Assembly: GCA_001584585.1 (NCBI GenBank)
Contig: LSYV01000013.1
Span: forward strand, 1,182,833 to 1,205,728
DNA: 22,896 nucleotides
DNA from: Gonium pectorale
Lineage: Eukaryota; Chlorophyta; Chlorophyceae; Chlamydomonadales; Volvocaceae
Direction of reading: 5' to 3'
Shown one piece after another: positions 1 through 9,340 of this stretch. The notes under the pieces were generated by a model. The model was not told the DNA's origin and did no database searches. It saw only the letters and a list, made by a program, of their open reading frames with translations. Position 1 is the first letter of the stretch; every line of letters begins with the position of its first letter. The translations under genes were made by a program, and so were the position numbers.

Positions 1-627
1 AGCCGCGCATAGCCCCGGCACCAGAGCGGCGCTCATTCCGAGACGGGGGGGTGCATCGCGATCCCCAAGCCCCAAATAGCGCATCCGAGCCTAGAATTCA
101 AGGATTTCGAACCTATGGCAAGACGGCGGCGCGTGGGCTACAACACGGTCACTTTGTTCCAGAAAGGATATCACCCGTGGCAACTCGTGCACTGACCAGA
201 GAGGCGTATCGCCCCCCCATCCTGCACATGCTGCCGATGCGCATGCGGCGTGTGCCAACAAACATCATGCACTGGGAAGCGAAATGCAGCACAAAAGGGT
301 AGCTAGTACAAGCCATGGCAGATGTTCTCCATGCCTTCAGCTCCCTACTCCCAGGGTCTGCCCCTTGATAGGTTGCCCCCCTCGTGTTTTGCCTCCCCTG
401 GCGCACAAACGCACAAAACGCCCCCTTTTCCCGCTCGCGCCACGCAATTCCTTGCCTAGAAGGCCCGTCATTTCCACCCGCCTCCCGTCGGATCAGCAGC
501 CTGCCCGCTTGACCAGCCACTGCCACGTTGACCACATTTACCACTCGCCCGATCCAGCCCCACGCGCCAATCCGACCCCTCCCCCAAACCCGGCAGTACC
601 CAGTCCCTAACCCCAAATTGAGCAAGA
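1..627. other. 3' flank / 3' UTR of the RPSA gene
   Basis: This stretch follows the RPSA stop codon on the minus strand. I see no convincing exon in it: the open frames on both strands lack family-like sequence and splice logic. No TTACA (the reverse complement of the algal TGTAA poly(A) signal) occurs here. The closest minus-strand variants are TGTAC at about 310-306 and TGTAG at about 143-139, so the 3' end of the mRNA is either signalled by a variant or lies beyond the left edge. Confidence 0.5.
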
Positions 628-2874
628 CTAACGCTCACCGGCGGCCTCGAAGCCAGCGGCCTCGGGGGCGTAGCCAGCGGCGGCGGGGTCCACCGCGGGG
701 GCCGCGGCGGCGGCGGCGTCGCCCCAGGTCTCGGCGGCGCCGACGGGGGCGGGCAGGGCGTAGCCCTCGCCCTCGAAGGCCTCCTCCTCACCGGCCTCCT
801 TGGTCTCCTCCGGCTCGCTGGCGGTCAGACGGGAAAAAAACGGTCGGTGGGTCGGTCAGAGCGGGGTACGTTCGATGGCGGCACGCGTGGAGATGATGCA
901 ACACGCGAGGGGGCCACAGCTGCTATGTGTGCCGATGGCGATGCGGGGGTGCGCGGGTGCAGGCCCTGTGGTTGCGATTGTTATTGGCCAGAGACGGCTG
1001 TGCCCAGGGTCGGCCCGTCCAAGTGGCAGCGATGGCGAGGGAGGCTGCAGCCGCCATCCCCAGGAGCAGCTCAGCAGCCGCCAGCATGCCCGGCTTCCGC
1101 CGCTTCTCTTGCTGCTGCTGTGCTGCTTTTGCTGCTGCTGTGCTGCTTTTGCTGCTGCTGTTGTGTGCAGACCAGCGAGCTGGCGAGTGGGTGCGGCCGC
1201 AGCAGGACGCATGCGCGGCCGCGGGGGCAGCGGCGGGTGATCCCTTCTCCGTGGCGGCGCGCGCTCTCCGAACGGCAACTGGCTGGAACCGGCGCAGCTG
1301 CCCCGGGCGAGGGCAGCCGCTGCGACCATGCTGCGAGGCAGGCGTGCAAGTTGGGCGGCGGTCTTTGCTGCTGCTGACCAGTGCAAACGCCGTGACCGCG
1401 TCCGCGCGTGCGCCTGCCTGCCAGCCGCCTAAGACGCAGCGCCCGCACGCGGAATCGCAGCTTGGGGGAGCTGCGCAGTACGCCGCTGCAGCGCAGGCTT
1501 ATCGCCAACGCAGCAGCATACCACCCCATTCCTCCCGCAGCCGGGAGCCTGCCAGGCACTGCCGGTCGCAGAATCCCAGTAAACAAGGCGCCATATGCAG
1601 CGCCCGCCTGCCGTCGCGCCGATATACTGCCGGCAGAGCCAGCGCCCCCAAGGCTGCTGAGAGCCAGGCCCCCAGGGCGCGGACCATCGCCCGCCGGCTG
1701 CTTCCGTCGCCGGCCGCCAACTCAGCGCTGCTATCACGGCGGCAGCAGCGATAGGCGTTGCATGCCGCCTGCTGGAGCGCGAGAGAACCAAAGCTCCTCC
1801 AGCAGAGAAATGTCCGTCGAGCTGGCCTCGCCGGCGCTGCGCCCATGTTCGCGCCGCCTGCTGCCACCGCTGCTTGTCGGTCGCCGACGCATGCTGGCAG
1901 GTGCTGAGCTCCCGCCGCTGCTCCGTGCCGCTGGGGTCCACAGCCGCTCGCCACGCGCCTGTCACCTTTGCTTGGATACGTGGCCTCGCACGCATGTCTT
2001 GACTCCAAGCCAAACAAGCCCAGGGACGTCCTACCCTTCCACCCCGGCCCCTCGTTGGGAATCCAACCAGGTAGACGCCCGCCCTCTGGCCGCGTGGCGA
2101 TCCGAATGCCGGCGAGCCCTGCCCGCATCCCCCCCAAACCCCCCTCCCCACCGGTAGAAGAACAGGTCCACCATGACGGGCCACGGGTTGGCCGGGGTGA
2201 CCTGCTCACGCATCTCCAGCACCATGCGCGCCAGCAGCCAGTAGAGCACACCGATCGAGTGCTTGCCCTTGTTGTTGGCCGGGATGGCGATGTCCACGTA
2301 GGTGAGCGGGCTGTCGGTGTCGCAGAACGCGATGGTGGGGATGTTCATGTAGGAGGACTCCTTCACGGGCTGGTGGTCCGTGCGGGGGTCGGTCAGAATC
2401 AGCAGGCGCGGCTCCTCGAACGCCTTCTGAATCTGGTTGGTGAAGGTACCGGGGGTGTGGCGGCCCGCCATCGACTTGCAGCCCAGGTTCTGTGCGAACT
2501 TGAACACCGCGCGCTGGCCGTAGGGGCGGGCGGACAGCACGCAAATGTCCTGCGGGTTCTCAATGGCCACGATGACCCGCGCAGCCATCTGCAGCTTCTC
2601 ATAAGTCTTCTCCAGGTTGATGATGTAGATACCATCCTGACGGCGACGGTACATGTACCGCTCCATCTGGTAGTGGCAGTTCTTGGTGCCCAGGTGGCAC
2701 TGGGCCGCCAACATCATCTGAATGTCCTGCTCCTTCTGCAGGAGCCAAAGTGCCAGAAAGTCATGGTAAGCTGCTAGAATTGTTGCGGCAGCGAGCGAGC
2801 GAGTCCGGGCGAGAAAAGGCAAGGCGCCGCAGCCGCCGCTAACCAGGCTGCCGTCCTACCTGCGAGAGCGCCAT
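628..2874 (-). CDS. RPSA: 40S ribosomal protein SA (uS2 family), three exons, complete
   Basis: Structural component of the cytosolic small ribosomal subunit, homologous to bacterial S2 and the animal laminin-receptor precursor. Coding exons: 2874-2860 (MALSQ), 2735-2152, and 817-628 including the TAG stop. The introns (2859-2736 and 2151-818) have GT donors and CAG acceptors, and the junction codon CG|C restores Arg, giving [12 protein letters not shown], which is exactly the family's sequence. The product is 262 aa, close to the usual length. Visible family blocks are [11 protein letters not shown] (residues 6-16), [65 protein letters not shown] and [17 protein letters not shown]. The C-terminal exon encodes the expected acidic, Ala-rich tail with one TWGD motif. 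The ATG is chosen because MALSQ is the conserved algal/plant start and it sits in a good AAAATGGCG context. A frame running straight through intron 1 gives a false longer N-terminus. It is the last of three tandem minus-strand genes. Confidence 0.96.
818..2151 (-). other. Long second intron of RPSA (1,334 nt)
   Basis: The intron is bounded by a GTGGGG donor after FFYR and a CCGCCAG acceptor. It is far longer than the other introns in this window (mostly 120-600 nt; the longest elsewhere is 887 nt). It contains several long open frames on both strands, rich in Ala, Arg and Cys, which I read as GC-driven artefacts, and a CTG-rich tandem repeat at 1111-1162. I looked for box C/D snoRNA motifs on the transcript strand and saw no convincing pair. 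Confidence 0.85.
1111..1162. repeat. 20-bp CTG-rich tandem repeat, about 2.5 units
   Basis: Two perfect 20-bp units (gctgctgctgtgctgctttt) at 1111-1130 and 1131-1150 are followed by a partial third. The repeat lies inside RPSA intron 2; on the transcript strand it reads as CAG-rich. Confidence 0.9.
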
Positions 2875-3397
2875 TTTGCCGACTGTGAGGTGCACAAGGG
2901 CTACGCCCACAGGACAACAAGGAAAGAGAGAGACCGGGAGCAGCGCGCGCAGAGTATAGCGCACGAAAAATCGTACGGCGCCTTGCAAGACTTCCTTTCA
3001 CAAGAGGCCTTGCGCATTTAGCGCTGTCCCAGCCATGAAAGCGACCGCACACGGTGCGATAGCAGCCTAAGTTGAGCCCGAGCGTGCATGCGACTTTGCT
3101 TGACCAGTCCTACGTTCTTCTGTGAAAATATGTGGCGAAGTGGCGGCGAGGTGAATACTGGGGTAGGCGATCCACTTCGCAGAGAGCAGTTTGGGCTGGC
3201 CCAATCTTTGAGCCCGCATGGATAAGGAACGCGATGGAGGATTTAGCAGCGTAGTCGCTCTCAATGTTCTTCTGACATCTGGCCCTGTTCAGGCCTGATG
3301 TTGCGCAGATGGTGTTAACGGTATCACCTTTCCTGCCATCCATCATAAGGCCAGCGTACCAACCCACCATAGCCACCCGACTCGAGGGCGGTTCATG
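2875..3397 (-). promoter_or_regulatory. RPSA 5' leader and promoter region
   Basis: About 0.5 kb separates the RPSA start codon from the likely poly(A) site of the upstream gene, so the promoter must lie here or in that gene's 3' end. On the minus strand a pyrimidine run (CTCTCTCTTTCCTTG, 2932-2918) lies about 45 nt upstream of the ATG, and a weak TATA-like GCTATACTC lies at about 2960-2952. No other clear core element is seen. No convincing exon is present. Confidence 0.5.
2918..2932 (-). promoter_or_regulatory. Pyrimidine-rich tract in the RPSA leader
   Basis: This 15-nt, all-pyrimidine-but-one run on the sense strand sits just upstream of the start codon. Pyrimidine tracts at or near the transcription start of ribosomal-protein mRNAs (TOP-like elements) are known in other eukaryotes. 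Its position fits, but the transcription start is unknown, so the role is inference. Confidence 0.3.
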
Positions 3398-3402
3398 TTA
3401 CA
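3398..3402 (-). terminator. TGTAA poly(A) signal, likely for the six-TM protein gene
   Basis: The minus strand reads TGTAACATG. TGTAA is the usual chlorophycean poly(A) signal. This is the first occurrence downstream of the stop codon at 4395, about 990 nt away, a normal algal 3' UTR length. Confidence 0.6.
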
Positions 3403-4394
3403 GTCTTTACCCTTGGGACTACAGAATAGTAAGCAGTCAAGAGAGTGGTTCCACTGGCCACGCGCCTCAATCCCAGGACCCGCAAGCCAGGCACGGTCCT
3501 ACTCCCGACGGCCAGAACTGCATCAGTCACTCCTCAACAGCAACCGGCAACCCCTCACCCGCCCGCCCGCGCGCCCGGCGCCACATGTTTCCCGCACCAA
3601 ACGCGAAGGCCGACGCAGGTCCCTGCGTATTACCGCTGGGGGGCGGGACGAACGTCACATGTCTTGCTCTGTACCCGCCCGCCCTATTGGAAACGTTGCG
3701 CCTTCGGGCGTGTATGGCCGTAGAGGTGGGCTCCCTCTTTCTGTGCAGGTTCCTCTTTTTTTACCGTACTGCCGCTGTGAGAGTAACCCCATAGCATGGG
3801 ACGTGCCCCACAGTTTACCGCCCGTCACATAGAGGCTCTCGGGTTCGAAACGGCAGGGACTCCCACCGGAGAAAGAAGTGCCGTGCCGTACCATATCTTA
3901 TTGGCAACGTCATCTGTCATCCCGCCCTGCCCCGCCCCCAAATGCGCCCCGTCGCCTGCGGCCGTCCCCGCCGGCGGATGCATAGCGCGCGCCCCGCCCG
4001 TCAGCCATTCAACCATGCCCCGGGTTTGCAGCGTCGGGCGTCTCCCAAGCCGGTGAAGCAACAACTCATGTGACGCCAACGCGCCCTCCCATACAATCGC
4101 CCGCCTGCACGGCGGGGTAGTCAGGACTCTGCACCACAACACGCTTGCTTTGGCTCCGGAGGTAGGGCGCGAGGCCGGCCCCGCATCCACTCCCGGCCCA
4201 GGCTCACAACCGCCCAACCCGTATCTTACGACATCGTACAACCGCAAACCGCCCCAACGGGGCAACTACCGCAGGGACGCAGCACCCCCCTGGATGACGA
4301 CCAACGACATCACGAATCCGAATCTCTGGCAGCTTGGTGCACTCAGTAGCTGCCGTAACCGCAACCCCACGTGAGACCGCACTCGTGCGGCAGT
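3403..4394 (-). other. Probable 3' UTR of the six-TM protein gene
   Basis: Roughly 1 kb between the stop codon and the first TGTAA signal. It has no exon-like sequence on either strand. It carries copy 1 of the 124-bp dispersed repeat (3638-3761), in the orientation opposite to the intronic copies of the same gene. Confidence 0.5.
3638..3761 (+). repeat. 124-bp dispersed repeat, copy 1
   Basis: The segment runs from a six-G run to a six-T run. The reverse complement of 6895-7018 matches it without gaps, with four mismatches by eye (about 97% identity). Shared landmarks are GAACGTCACATGTCTTGCTC, CTATTGGAAACGT, GTGTATGGCCGTAGAGG and CTTTCTGTGCAGGTT. Similarity stops abruptly at both ends, so it behaves like a small mobile or dispersed element; I saw no flanking target duplication. 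Confidence 0.9.
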
Positions 4395-7300
4395 CTAGAC
4401 GGACGAGGGGCCGGTGGCGGCGCCGGGACCGGCGGGGTACGTCTCCTCGCCGCGCATGGTGGCCGCGCCAGGCACGTTGTGCAGGTGGATGCGGCCAAAG
4501 TAGCGGTCCAGGTTGCGCACGGTGCTGTCGTACAGTCAAGCCGTACGTACGGCGAAGTGGTGACGTATGTCGTGGGTGCACGGGGGGCGGCGAACAGGAG
4601 GGGGCAGGGGCACGAGGTTGAAGAGTTGCGCGTCAGTCGGGTATCGTATGACTTGGGGGAAGGGGGGGGAGGGTGTAGCACTCCGGCGCAAGGATGGGAT
4701 TTGAGGACGGGCTGGCACCCAGCAGCGTCACTGTCCCACCCGGAGGCCAAAGCCGCACGCGTCTTTGGGTGCGCATGGGAATGGGGAGTCACGAAGAGAG
4801 CGTACACGTCATGCACACGTCGTACACAAAGTGCGGTCCCGTAAATCAAAGTAAGGCAACCGCCAACCGTCTCACGTGTTCCGGTAGTTGTTGCCGAGGA
4901 TCTGCTGGTGGATGAGGCCGAAGAGGACGAAGCCCGCGGGGAAGATGTAGTTGAACAGGATCTGCGGTTTTGGGGCAGTGCGGAGGTGCGGGTGCAGGGC
5001 GGTGTTGGGGGAGTGCGCGCAGTGACGCCATGCCGCGGTGCGCGGTGCCTCTCCCCTCCTAGGGGGACCGGAATCGGCGGATACAGCGTCCTCGGGGCGA
5101 AGGCTGTTTGCTCCAATATGCCCAACAGCGTCGCGTCCTGCTTCAAAAACGCCCGCACCCTGCCTCACGCCGCGTTTCTCAGCCCTCTTTTCAACCCTCA
5201 CGCCATGGCGTGCAACCACATGGGACCAAACCCGATCAGCCCTCTTAACCTCGCCGACCGGGGGCCATGCAACCACAGCCACAACCGCGACCGATCCGAG
5301 CGAAAACACGCTGCGTGCGTGTTTGCCCAAGGCACGATCCAAGGCGCACGCGGCGTGCCACCAGCCTCCATCCGGGGTGACGCTGCCCCTCCCTTCGCAC
5401 ACCCTTTCTGACGACGACCCACGCTCCCTGACACCCGCATTGACGTGCACGAGCAGTTGCGACCGGCGCGCTAACTGGTACCCCAGCGTCCGCTCACGCG
5501 CGGTGTGCGCCCCTGCCTGCCTGCGGTGCACACTCACGTTGAGGACGTGGCTCCCCGAGTGGTGGCCCGTCAGCTGGGGGATCTGCGCAGGGGTGACGAG
5601 GGAAGCGGGGGCGGGCGAGGGCCCGGGCAAGAACAAGGTGGGGAAGGGGCGGGAGCTGCTAGCACAGCAGCGAAGGGTATGGACATGCAAACCAAGTGCA
5701 CGGCCGCCCGTACGCACACACGTACGTGTGCAGGGACGGGACATCACCCCTTGGACTACTTCTGGAGCTGGGTCCCACAACGACACCATCACATTCGCGC
5801 TTACGCTCGTCGCATGCGTCGTTGCATTTCAACATACATGCGCACACACATACGAGACCCCGCCGAGCCCTCGCAGCCCAGGGTACAGATCACACACGCG
5901 TCCTCCAGGACTGGGGGCCCTGACGACCGACCGCGGGGGAAAATGACGCGGCATGCGCAATCCACACCGCACCTCCCTGCCCATAATCGCCCCCCGTCCC
6001 TTGATGACCCGAAACGTGTGTTTTGCGGTATGTCCCATGTCCAGACCGCCCCTCACCAGCGTCAGGCAGGTCAGGCAGGTGAAGGCGATGAACCAGCCCA
6101 GGGTGGCCAGGTCGGAGCTGCGGCGCCAGGCGGGCGTGTGGCGCCACAGCAGTGAGCCGCCGCGGTCGAACTTGGGGAAGCGCGCGTAGTGGGCGGTGAA
6201 GGGCCGCCGCCAGGCGATGCTCAGCTGCAGGAGCGGGCGGGGCGGTGTGGGGGTGCGGGGCGGCGTATCATGTATGCGTAACGGTATGCTCACAACAGTT
6301 CTATGACAAAACAGTTATATAAGCGACAATAAAACAACCTAGCCGGCGGGGCGGTATATGTGTGGTGTTGGGGCTTTGGGGTGGAGGGGGGAGCAGGCGG
6401 ATGGGTATAGAGGGTGGGGAGTGGGTGCTGGGTGAGTGGGTGGGGAGCGGTTTTGGCCGCAGCCTAGGACTCAGCTCTGGTGGCGAGGGCGTGGGGCCGC
6501 GGGCGCGCGGGTGCAGTGTGCAGTGAGCGGGAGGTTGGGAGGGGAACTGGCACGGACAAGCAAGCTGACCCGACGTCGAGGCGCGGTGCCATCCCTCGAG
6601 ACGCGCGCACCCACCAGCGCTGTGAGGGCGAAGGTGATGCCGGTGATGGTGGGAAACCACTTGTTGATCTGCGCGAGGAGGCGGGGACGTAGGGAGGCGG
6701 CAGGGGCGGCAGAGGAGGCGGACAGTCGGGACATCGGAACGGTGCTGGGGACGTGGCTTACAATGACACGAGCAAGGGTTCCCGCCGTCTCCTCTCGCCG
6801 CCGGAATGCAAGGTTCCCTGGCTGGGCTAACGGGGCTATCGGCCGGATGCATAAGATCCAGGTAGCCAAGACGTCGCAAACCAGGCTGCTGGACAAAAAA
6901 GAGAAACCTGCACAGAAAGAGGGAGCCCGCCTCTACGGCCATACACGCGCGAAGGCGCGACGTTTCCAATAGGGCGGGCGGGTACAGAGCAAGACATGTG
7001 ACGTTCGTCCCGCCCCCCAAAAGACCGCCAACCGTGAGTACCATGGCGGCTCCCCTGCTTTGCGTGCCCCTTCGCGGTGTACGTGCCGTACGCACCTGGT
7101 ACAGGTTGACATACGACAGGCCGAGCAGGATAGCGAAGAGCGGTACGGAGATCAGCTCGATCATTGGCCACACCTGTAAAGGGAGGGAGCGAGAGGCGGG
7201 GTGGGCGGGTGTAAAAAAGAGAACCAGAAACGGGGAAGGCAGCCTCTACGGACATACACACCCGAGGATGTGATGTTTCCAGCCGGGCGCCGAGTACAGG

Positions 7301-8925
7301 GCATGGCGGGTGAGGTATACGAGCAGACGGGCCCTGTGGGCGAGTGGTGTCCGTGTGTGGCTGAGGCGGGGTGGCTGGGCTGAGGCTGTTGGGCGGACTA
7401 CGAGGCAGGGTACTTAGCTAGGGCCCAATCCGAGTACCGAGTACCAAACAGGCTACTCGAGTGGCCGCCGTGCGCACCTTTTTGTAGCGGCTGTCCCAGG
7501 CGACGGTCCGCATGACGAGCAGGAAGAAGGAGCCGGCAACCGCGATGATGAGGCCCACTCGGAAGGCGGCGTCCTGCGGGGCAACGGGAACGGGGCGGGG
7601 GGAGGGGGCGGGGCACGTCGCAATCTCGGCAAACATGTCGAGCGAGCCTGACAGCAGACTGCACAGCGCCATCCACCTCTCGAGTCCCAATCAAACATCA
7701 CCCCCACCCCCCACCCGCCGCCGCCTCCCACGCCGCGGGTCATCCACCGTCACCCCGCCGTACCCGCACTCTGTGCGGAGAGGGCTCCCGCGCACCACTA
7801 AGCCACTACTGCAGGCCGTGCAGCAACCAACTGTCAACTGTCAACCACCCGGACAACGCACGGCAAAGTGCTGATCCGCGGGCCGCCGCAGCCTCGCCCG
7901 TTGCCCGCGTTGCCGCGACCCCTCCCCGCTGCTCACCTGCAGCGCGAACACCATGATGGCGGGCACGAGCGCCAGGAGGGTGTCGCGTGATGACCAGTCG
8001 TCGTAGGGGTCGTGGTACTCCTGCAGGGGAGCAGGGGACATGGGGAGGGAGGGGAAGGGGAAGGGGCAGCGGACAAGGGAGACGGGGGGGAAGAGGAGGG
8101 GTGCAATCAGAGCCACTCGTATGGGGGGACGTCGGGGTAGGAGCTGCAGCGGGGCGAGGCAGCGGAGGCCCCTAACCAGGCGCCCCACCACCAACGGCAC
8201 ACGCAACTTCACAACGCAGTAACTGCTGCTGCCCCAGCCTCTGCTGCTGCCCCAGCCTTCCTGCGCCCTCCGGCACGCGACCTCATTCCATTTCTCGCCC
8301 AAACTCGCCGCCGCTGCGCAGCTCGCCATCGCGCCCACCTCGTTCACCCCATCCGCGATGCGCTTGGTCTCCTTGTCCTCAGCGCTGGGTGTCGACCCCC
8401 CTGGGGGGTGGCCGGGGGGCCCGGCGGGGCTCTGCGCCGGCGCGCCAGGCGAGCAGGTGGGGTGGGGCAGGCAGCGGAGGGGAGGGGAGGGAAGGGGCAA
8501 GTGCAGATCTGGGATGGTGAGGCGGGGGAGTAGGGCCAGGTCGGAAACTGCTGCGTTAGCCGAGGGCTGCCCCCGGCCGCTGCCTTTCCACCCTTGCCGG
8601 TTTCCAGTACCGTATCGGAGGGACCCTGCCGTATCTGCACACGATACACGAGAAGAAGTCCGCTCTGCGCTATGGAATGCATGAACGTAACGAGGCGTGC
8701 GGCTCGGCTGTGCCGCCGGCAGTCCACCGTGCGAGGCTCAAGGAACCTTGAGCGACCTCAAGGCCGAGGCTGAAGCGATTCCCCATGCCCCAAGCTCCCT
8801 GACGACTAGAAACGTTATGGGAACGTCATGGGACGCGGAATGAAAGACAGGTTGCGAGTACGATGCAAGAAATGGAACGTCGAGAAGAAGCTGACGTGGC
8901 GACGCACCTGCGCATAGGTCGCCAT
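4395..8925 (-). CDS. Multi-pass membrane protein of unknown function, nine exons
   Basis: Not recognised. Exons: 8925-8908, 8020-7937, 7573-7478, 7173-7096, 6668-6615, 6224-6057, 5582-5538, 4961-4876, 4524-4395 (TAG stop). Every junction has GT..AG and matching phase, and together they give 252 aa. Features: a polar N-terminus with the acidic block EYHDPYDDW (residues 7-15), then about six hydrophobic segments at 20-37, 40-57, 69-88, 97-115, 149-168 and 182-200. A basic loop carrying RRPFTAHYARFPKFD lies between segments 4 and 5. The soluble tail contains VRNLDRYFGRIHLHN and is Gly/Pro/Ala-rich at its end. The start ATG (MATYAQ) is inferred from a short first exon with a GTGCGT donor; the frame stays open upstream, so an earlier start is possible. 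The RPFT.HYAR motif after a WFPT-containing helix recalls bacterial small inner-membrane proteins of the septation-protein-A type, but that is a memory-based, weak suggestion. I see no catalytic motif. Confidence 0.75.
5766..5835 (+). repeat. About 70-bp dispersed repeat, copy A
   Basis: It lies in the intron 5583-6056 of the six-TM protein gene. It aligns with 13967-14035 in the same orientation, sharing AGCTGGGTCC and an uninterrupted TTCGCGCTTACGCTCGTCG core, with about five substitutions before a more diverged stretch near the right end. Confidence 0.8.
6895..7018 (-). repeat. 124-bp dispersed repeat, copy 2
   Basis: Inverted relative to copy 1 at 3638-3761, with four mismatches in 124 aligned bases. 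It lies in the intron 6669-7095 of the six-TM protein gene, so the primary transcript contains both arms of an inverted repeat separated by about 3.1 kb. Confidence 0.9.
7213..7305 (-). repeat. 124-bp dispersed repeat, copy 3 (decayed)
   Basis: In the next intron (7174-7477), same orientation as copy 2. It keeps the six-T end, GTTCTC, GTGTATGTCCGTAGAGG, GGAAAC and CTGTAC landmarks in the right order, but is strongly diverged and shortened. Its presence indicates that the element is an older family rather than a single recent duplication. Confidence 0.65.
8223..8258. repeat. Perfect 18-bp tandem duplication
   Basis: The unit ctgctgctgccccagcct is present twice without a mismatch, in the first intron (8021-8907) of the six-TM protein gene. 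Confidence 0.9.
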
Positions 8926-9335
8926 CTCGCCCTGGGCGCTTGTTCCCTCCGTGGTCTCGACGCCGCTCTGCTGCTCCGGATAGGTTGCCGCGGGCTCGCC
9001 AAGGAGGGGCTGCCTGGTTGGGGAAGCAGTGATGCGCTGCGGAGGAGTCGCGGTCTCTGCTGCGCGTTTGCCGACCGAATGTTCAGCTTCTTACTTTTGA
9101 TTACGGGAGTTTGGTTTTACGGTTCGCAACTGGTCTATGGTCCACCGGAGTTAATGCACAGCGCGCGAGTACAAAGTGGGTCAGACTGCCGGCTGACGAC
9201 TACGGCTGACCCACGGGTCGGGCTGCCGGTCAAGGTCATGCTTACGTCAAGCCTCTCGGCAAACGGGGCCGTGCCGCGCAGCCGCGAGGGCACGACCGGA
9301 GCTCTGTTATGCTGAAGATGCCAGCAACAAGGTGA
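8926..9335 (-). promoter_or_regulatory. Promoter / 5' leader region of the six-TM protein gene
   Basis: Only about 0.4 kb lies between the proposed start codon and the poly(A) signal of VPS13. The minus-strand frame of the first exon stays open from 8925 up to a TAA at about 9090, with protein-like sequence (TYPEQQSGVETTEGTSAQGE) just before the chosen Met, so part of this stretch may be coding. I recognise no TATA box or other defined element. Confidence 0.45.
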
Positions 9336-9340
9336 TTACA
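9336..9340 (-). terminator. TGTAA poly(A) signal, likely for VPS13
   Basis: The minus strand reads TTGTAATC. It is about 945 nt downstream of the VPS13 stop codon and just upstream of the next gene's leader, which is where a VPS13 transcript would be expected to end. Confidence 0.6.

Noticed and set aside
927..1754. Plus-strand open frame of 275 aa.
   Set aside because: It lies inside the RPSA intron, is driven by CTG/GC-rich sequence (poly-Ala, poly-Cys and Leu runs in different frames), and shows no family signature.
2031..2822. A single 263-aa minus-strand reading frame covering most of RPSA.
   Set aside because: Its start runs through intron 1 and its last residues ([17 protein letters not shown]..) run into intron 2. 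The true ends are exons at 2874-2860 and 817-628.
3785..3865. A possible tRNA gene or tRNA-derived SINE: a box-B-like GGTTCGAAAC at about 3842 with TAGCATGGGA about 50 nt upstream.
   Set aside because: The T-arm does not pair (CTCGG against ACGGC and shifted versions), and I cannot form an acceptor stem, so only the word matches.
5717..5730. Perfect 14-bp palindrome CACACGTACGTGTG.
   Set aside because: It is a short CA/CG-type palindrome in an intron with no partner site; such words are expected by chance in this sequence.
6301..7173. Minus-strand 290-aa frame beginning MWPMIELISV.
   Set aside because: Only its first 26 residues (exon 7173-7096) are coding. The remainder reads through an intron, including the repeat at 6895-7018, and then the 6615-6668 exon region in the wrong frame.
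9101..9135. A box-B-like GGTTCGCAAC word near the six-TM gene promoter.
   Set aside because: There is no A box at a suitable distance and no cloverleaf could be drawn.
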